Assembly: GCA_016184235.1 (NCBI GenBank)
Contig: JACPDC010000221.1
Location: 1 to 5,638, forward strand
Length of the DNA: 5,638 bases
Source of the DNA: Deltaproteobacteria bacterium
GTDB taxonomy: Bacteria > Desulfobacterota > Binatia > UBA9968
Direction: 5' to 3'
This document shows, in pieces, positions 5,586 to 5,638 of the stretch. The first letter of the stretch is position 1. Each line of letters starts with the position of its first letter. The notes beneath the pieces are model-generated. The model was not told the DNA's origin. It did not search any database and was given only the letters and a program-made list of their open reading frames with translations. A program made the translations under genes and the position numbers.

Positions 5586-5638
5586 CCGAACCCTGCCCGC
5601 CTTTTTCTTCCTACTATCCCGACAAAGAGGCGAGCAGC
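5586..5638. other. Intergenic tail with no supported gene
   Basis: These 53 bp after the racemase-fold gene contain a pyrimidine-rich stretch (5596-5616). CGCCT (5598-5602) could pair with AGGCG (5628-5632) across a 25-nt loop, but the stem is too short to call a terminator. The next gene is outside the window. Confidence 0.4.

Noticed and set aside
3703..5632. The 11-mer ACAAAGAGGCG occurring at 3703-3713 and 5622-5632
   Set aside because: A few exact 11-bp matches are expected by chance in 5.6 kb, and the flanks do not extend the match convincingly.
5598..5632. Possible terminator hairpin after the racemase-fold gene
   Set aside because: Only a 5-bp stem with a 25-nt loop and no U-tract after it.

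Overview
The window looks like part of a chromosome from an uncultivated, GC-rich Gram-negative bacterium. The second solute-binding protein carries a Sec signal peptide. SsuA/THI5-type binding proteins next to SDR, MFS and Asp/Glu-racemase-fold genes are common in soil lineages such as Binatota/Desulfobacterota, Rokubacteria and Tectomicrobia. That placement is inference only; no rRNA or other marker is present. Coding density is very high. The two longest intergenic gaps are about 145 bp (1711-1855) and 111 bp (3687-3797). I see no tRNA, rRNA, insertion sequence or CRISPR.

Layout. Positions 1-937 (minus) hold the N-terminal three quarters of an MFS transporter that runs off the left edge. 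Just upstream of it on the same strand, 961-1710 encodes a short-chain dehydrogenase/reductase, so the two probably form an SDR-MFS operon. Divergent from it, 1856-2797 (plus) encodes an SsuA/THI5-like protein without a signal peptide. Its 3' end overlaps, tail to tail by 98 bp, the 3' end of moaA (2700-3686, minus), the radical-SAM enzyme of molybdenum cofactor synthesis. Divergent from moaA, a promoter with a perfect TTGACA and an embedded 12-bp palindrome (3752-3763) precedes a two-gene operon. That operon encodes an exported SsuA/THI5-like binding protein (3798-4811) and, 9 bp later, an Asp/Glu racemase / maleate isomerase / arylmalonate decarboxylase superfamily enzyme (4821-5585). The last 53 bp hold no gene I can support.

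How the genes may work together. The clearest unit is the last operon: a periplasmic binding protein paired with a cytoplasmic two-cysteine isomerase/racemase, probably for capture and then isomerisation or decarboxylation of a small carboxylic acid. The permease and ATPase are not in the window. The SDR, the MFS carrier and the signal-less THI5-like protein may belong to a second small-molecule pathway. moaA is a housekeeping-type gene lodged between them.

I find no convincing wholly new system. The points most worth checking are the moaA/binding-protein convergent overlap, where both C-termini look abnormal and MoaA lacks its terminal Gly-Gly; the substituted catalytic residues in the SDR and in the racemase-fold protein; the signal-less binding protein; and the palindromic operator candidate.
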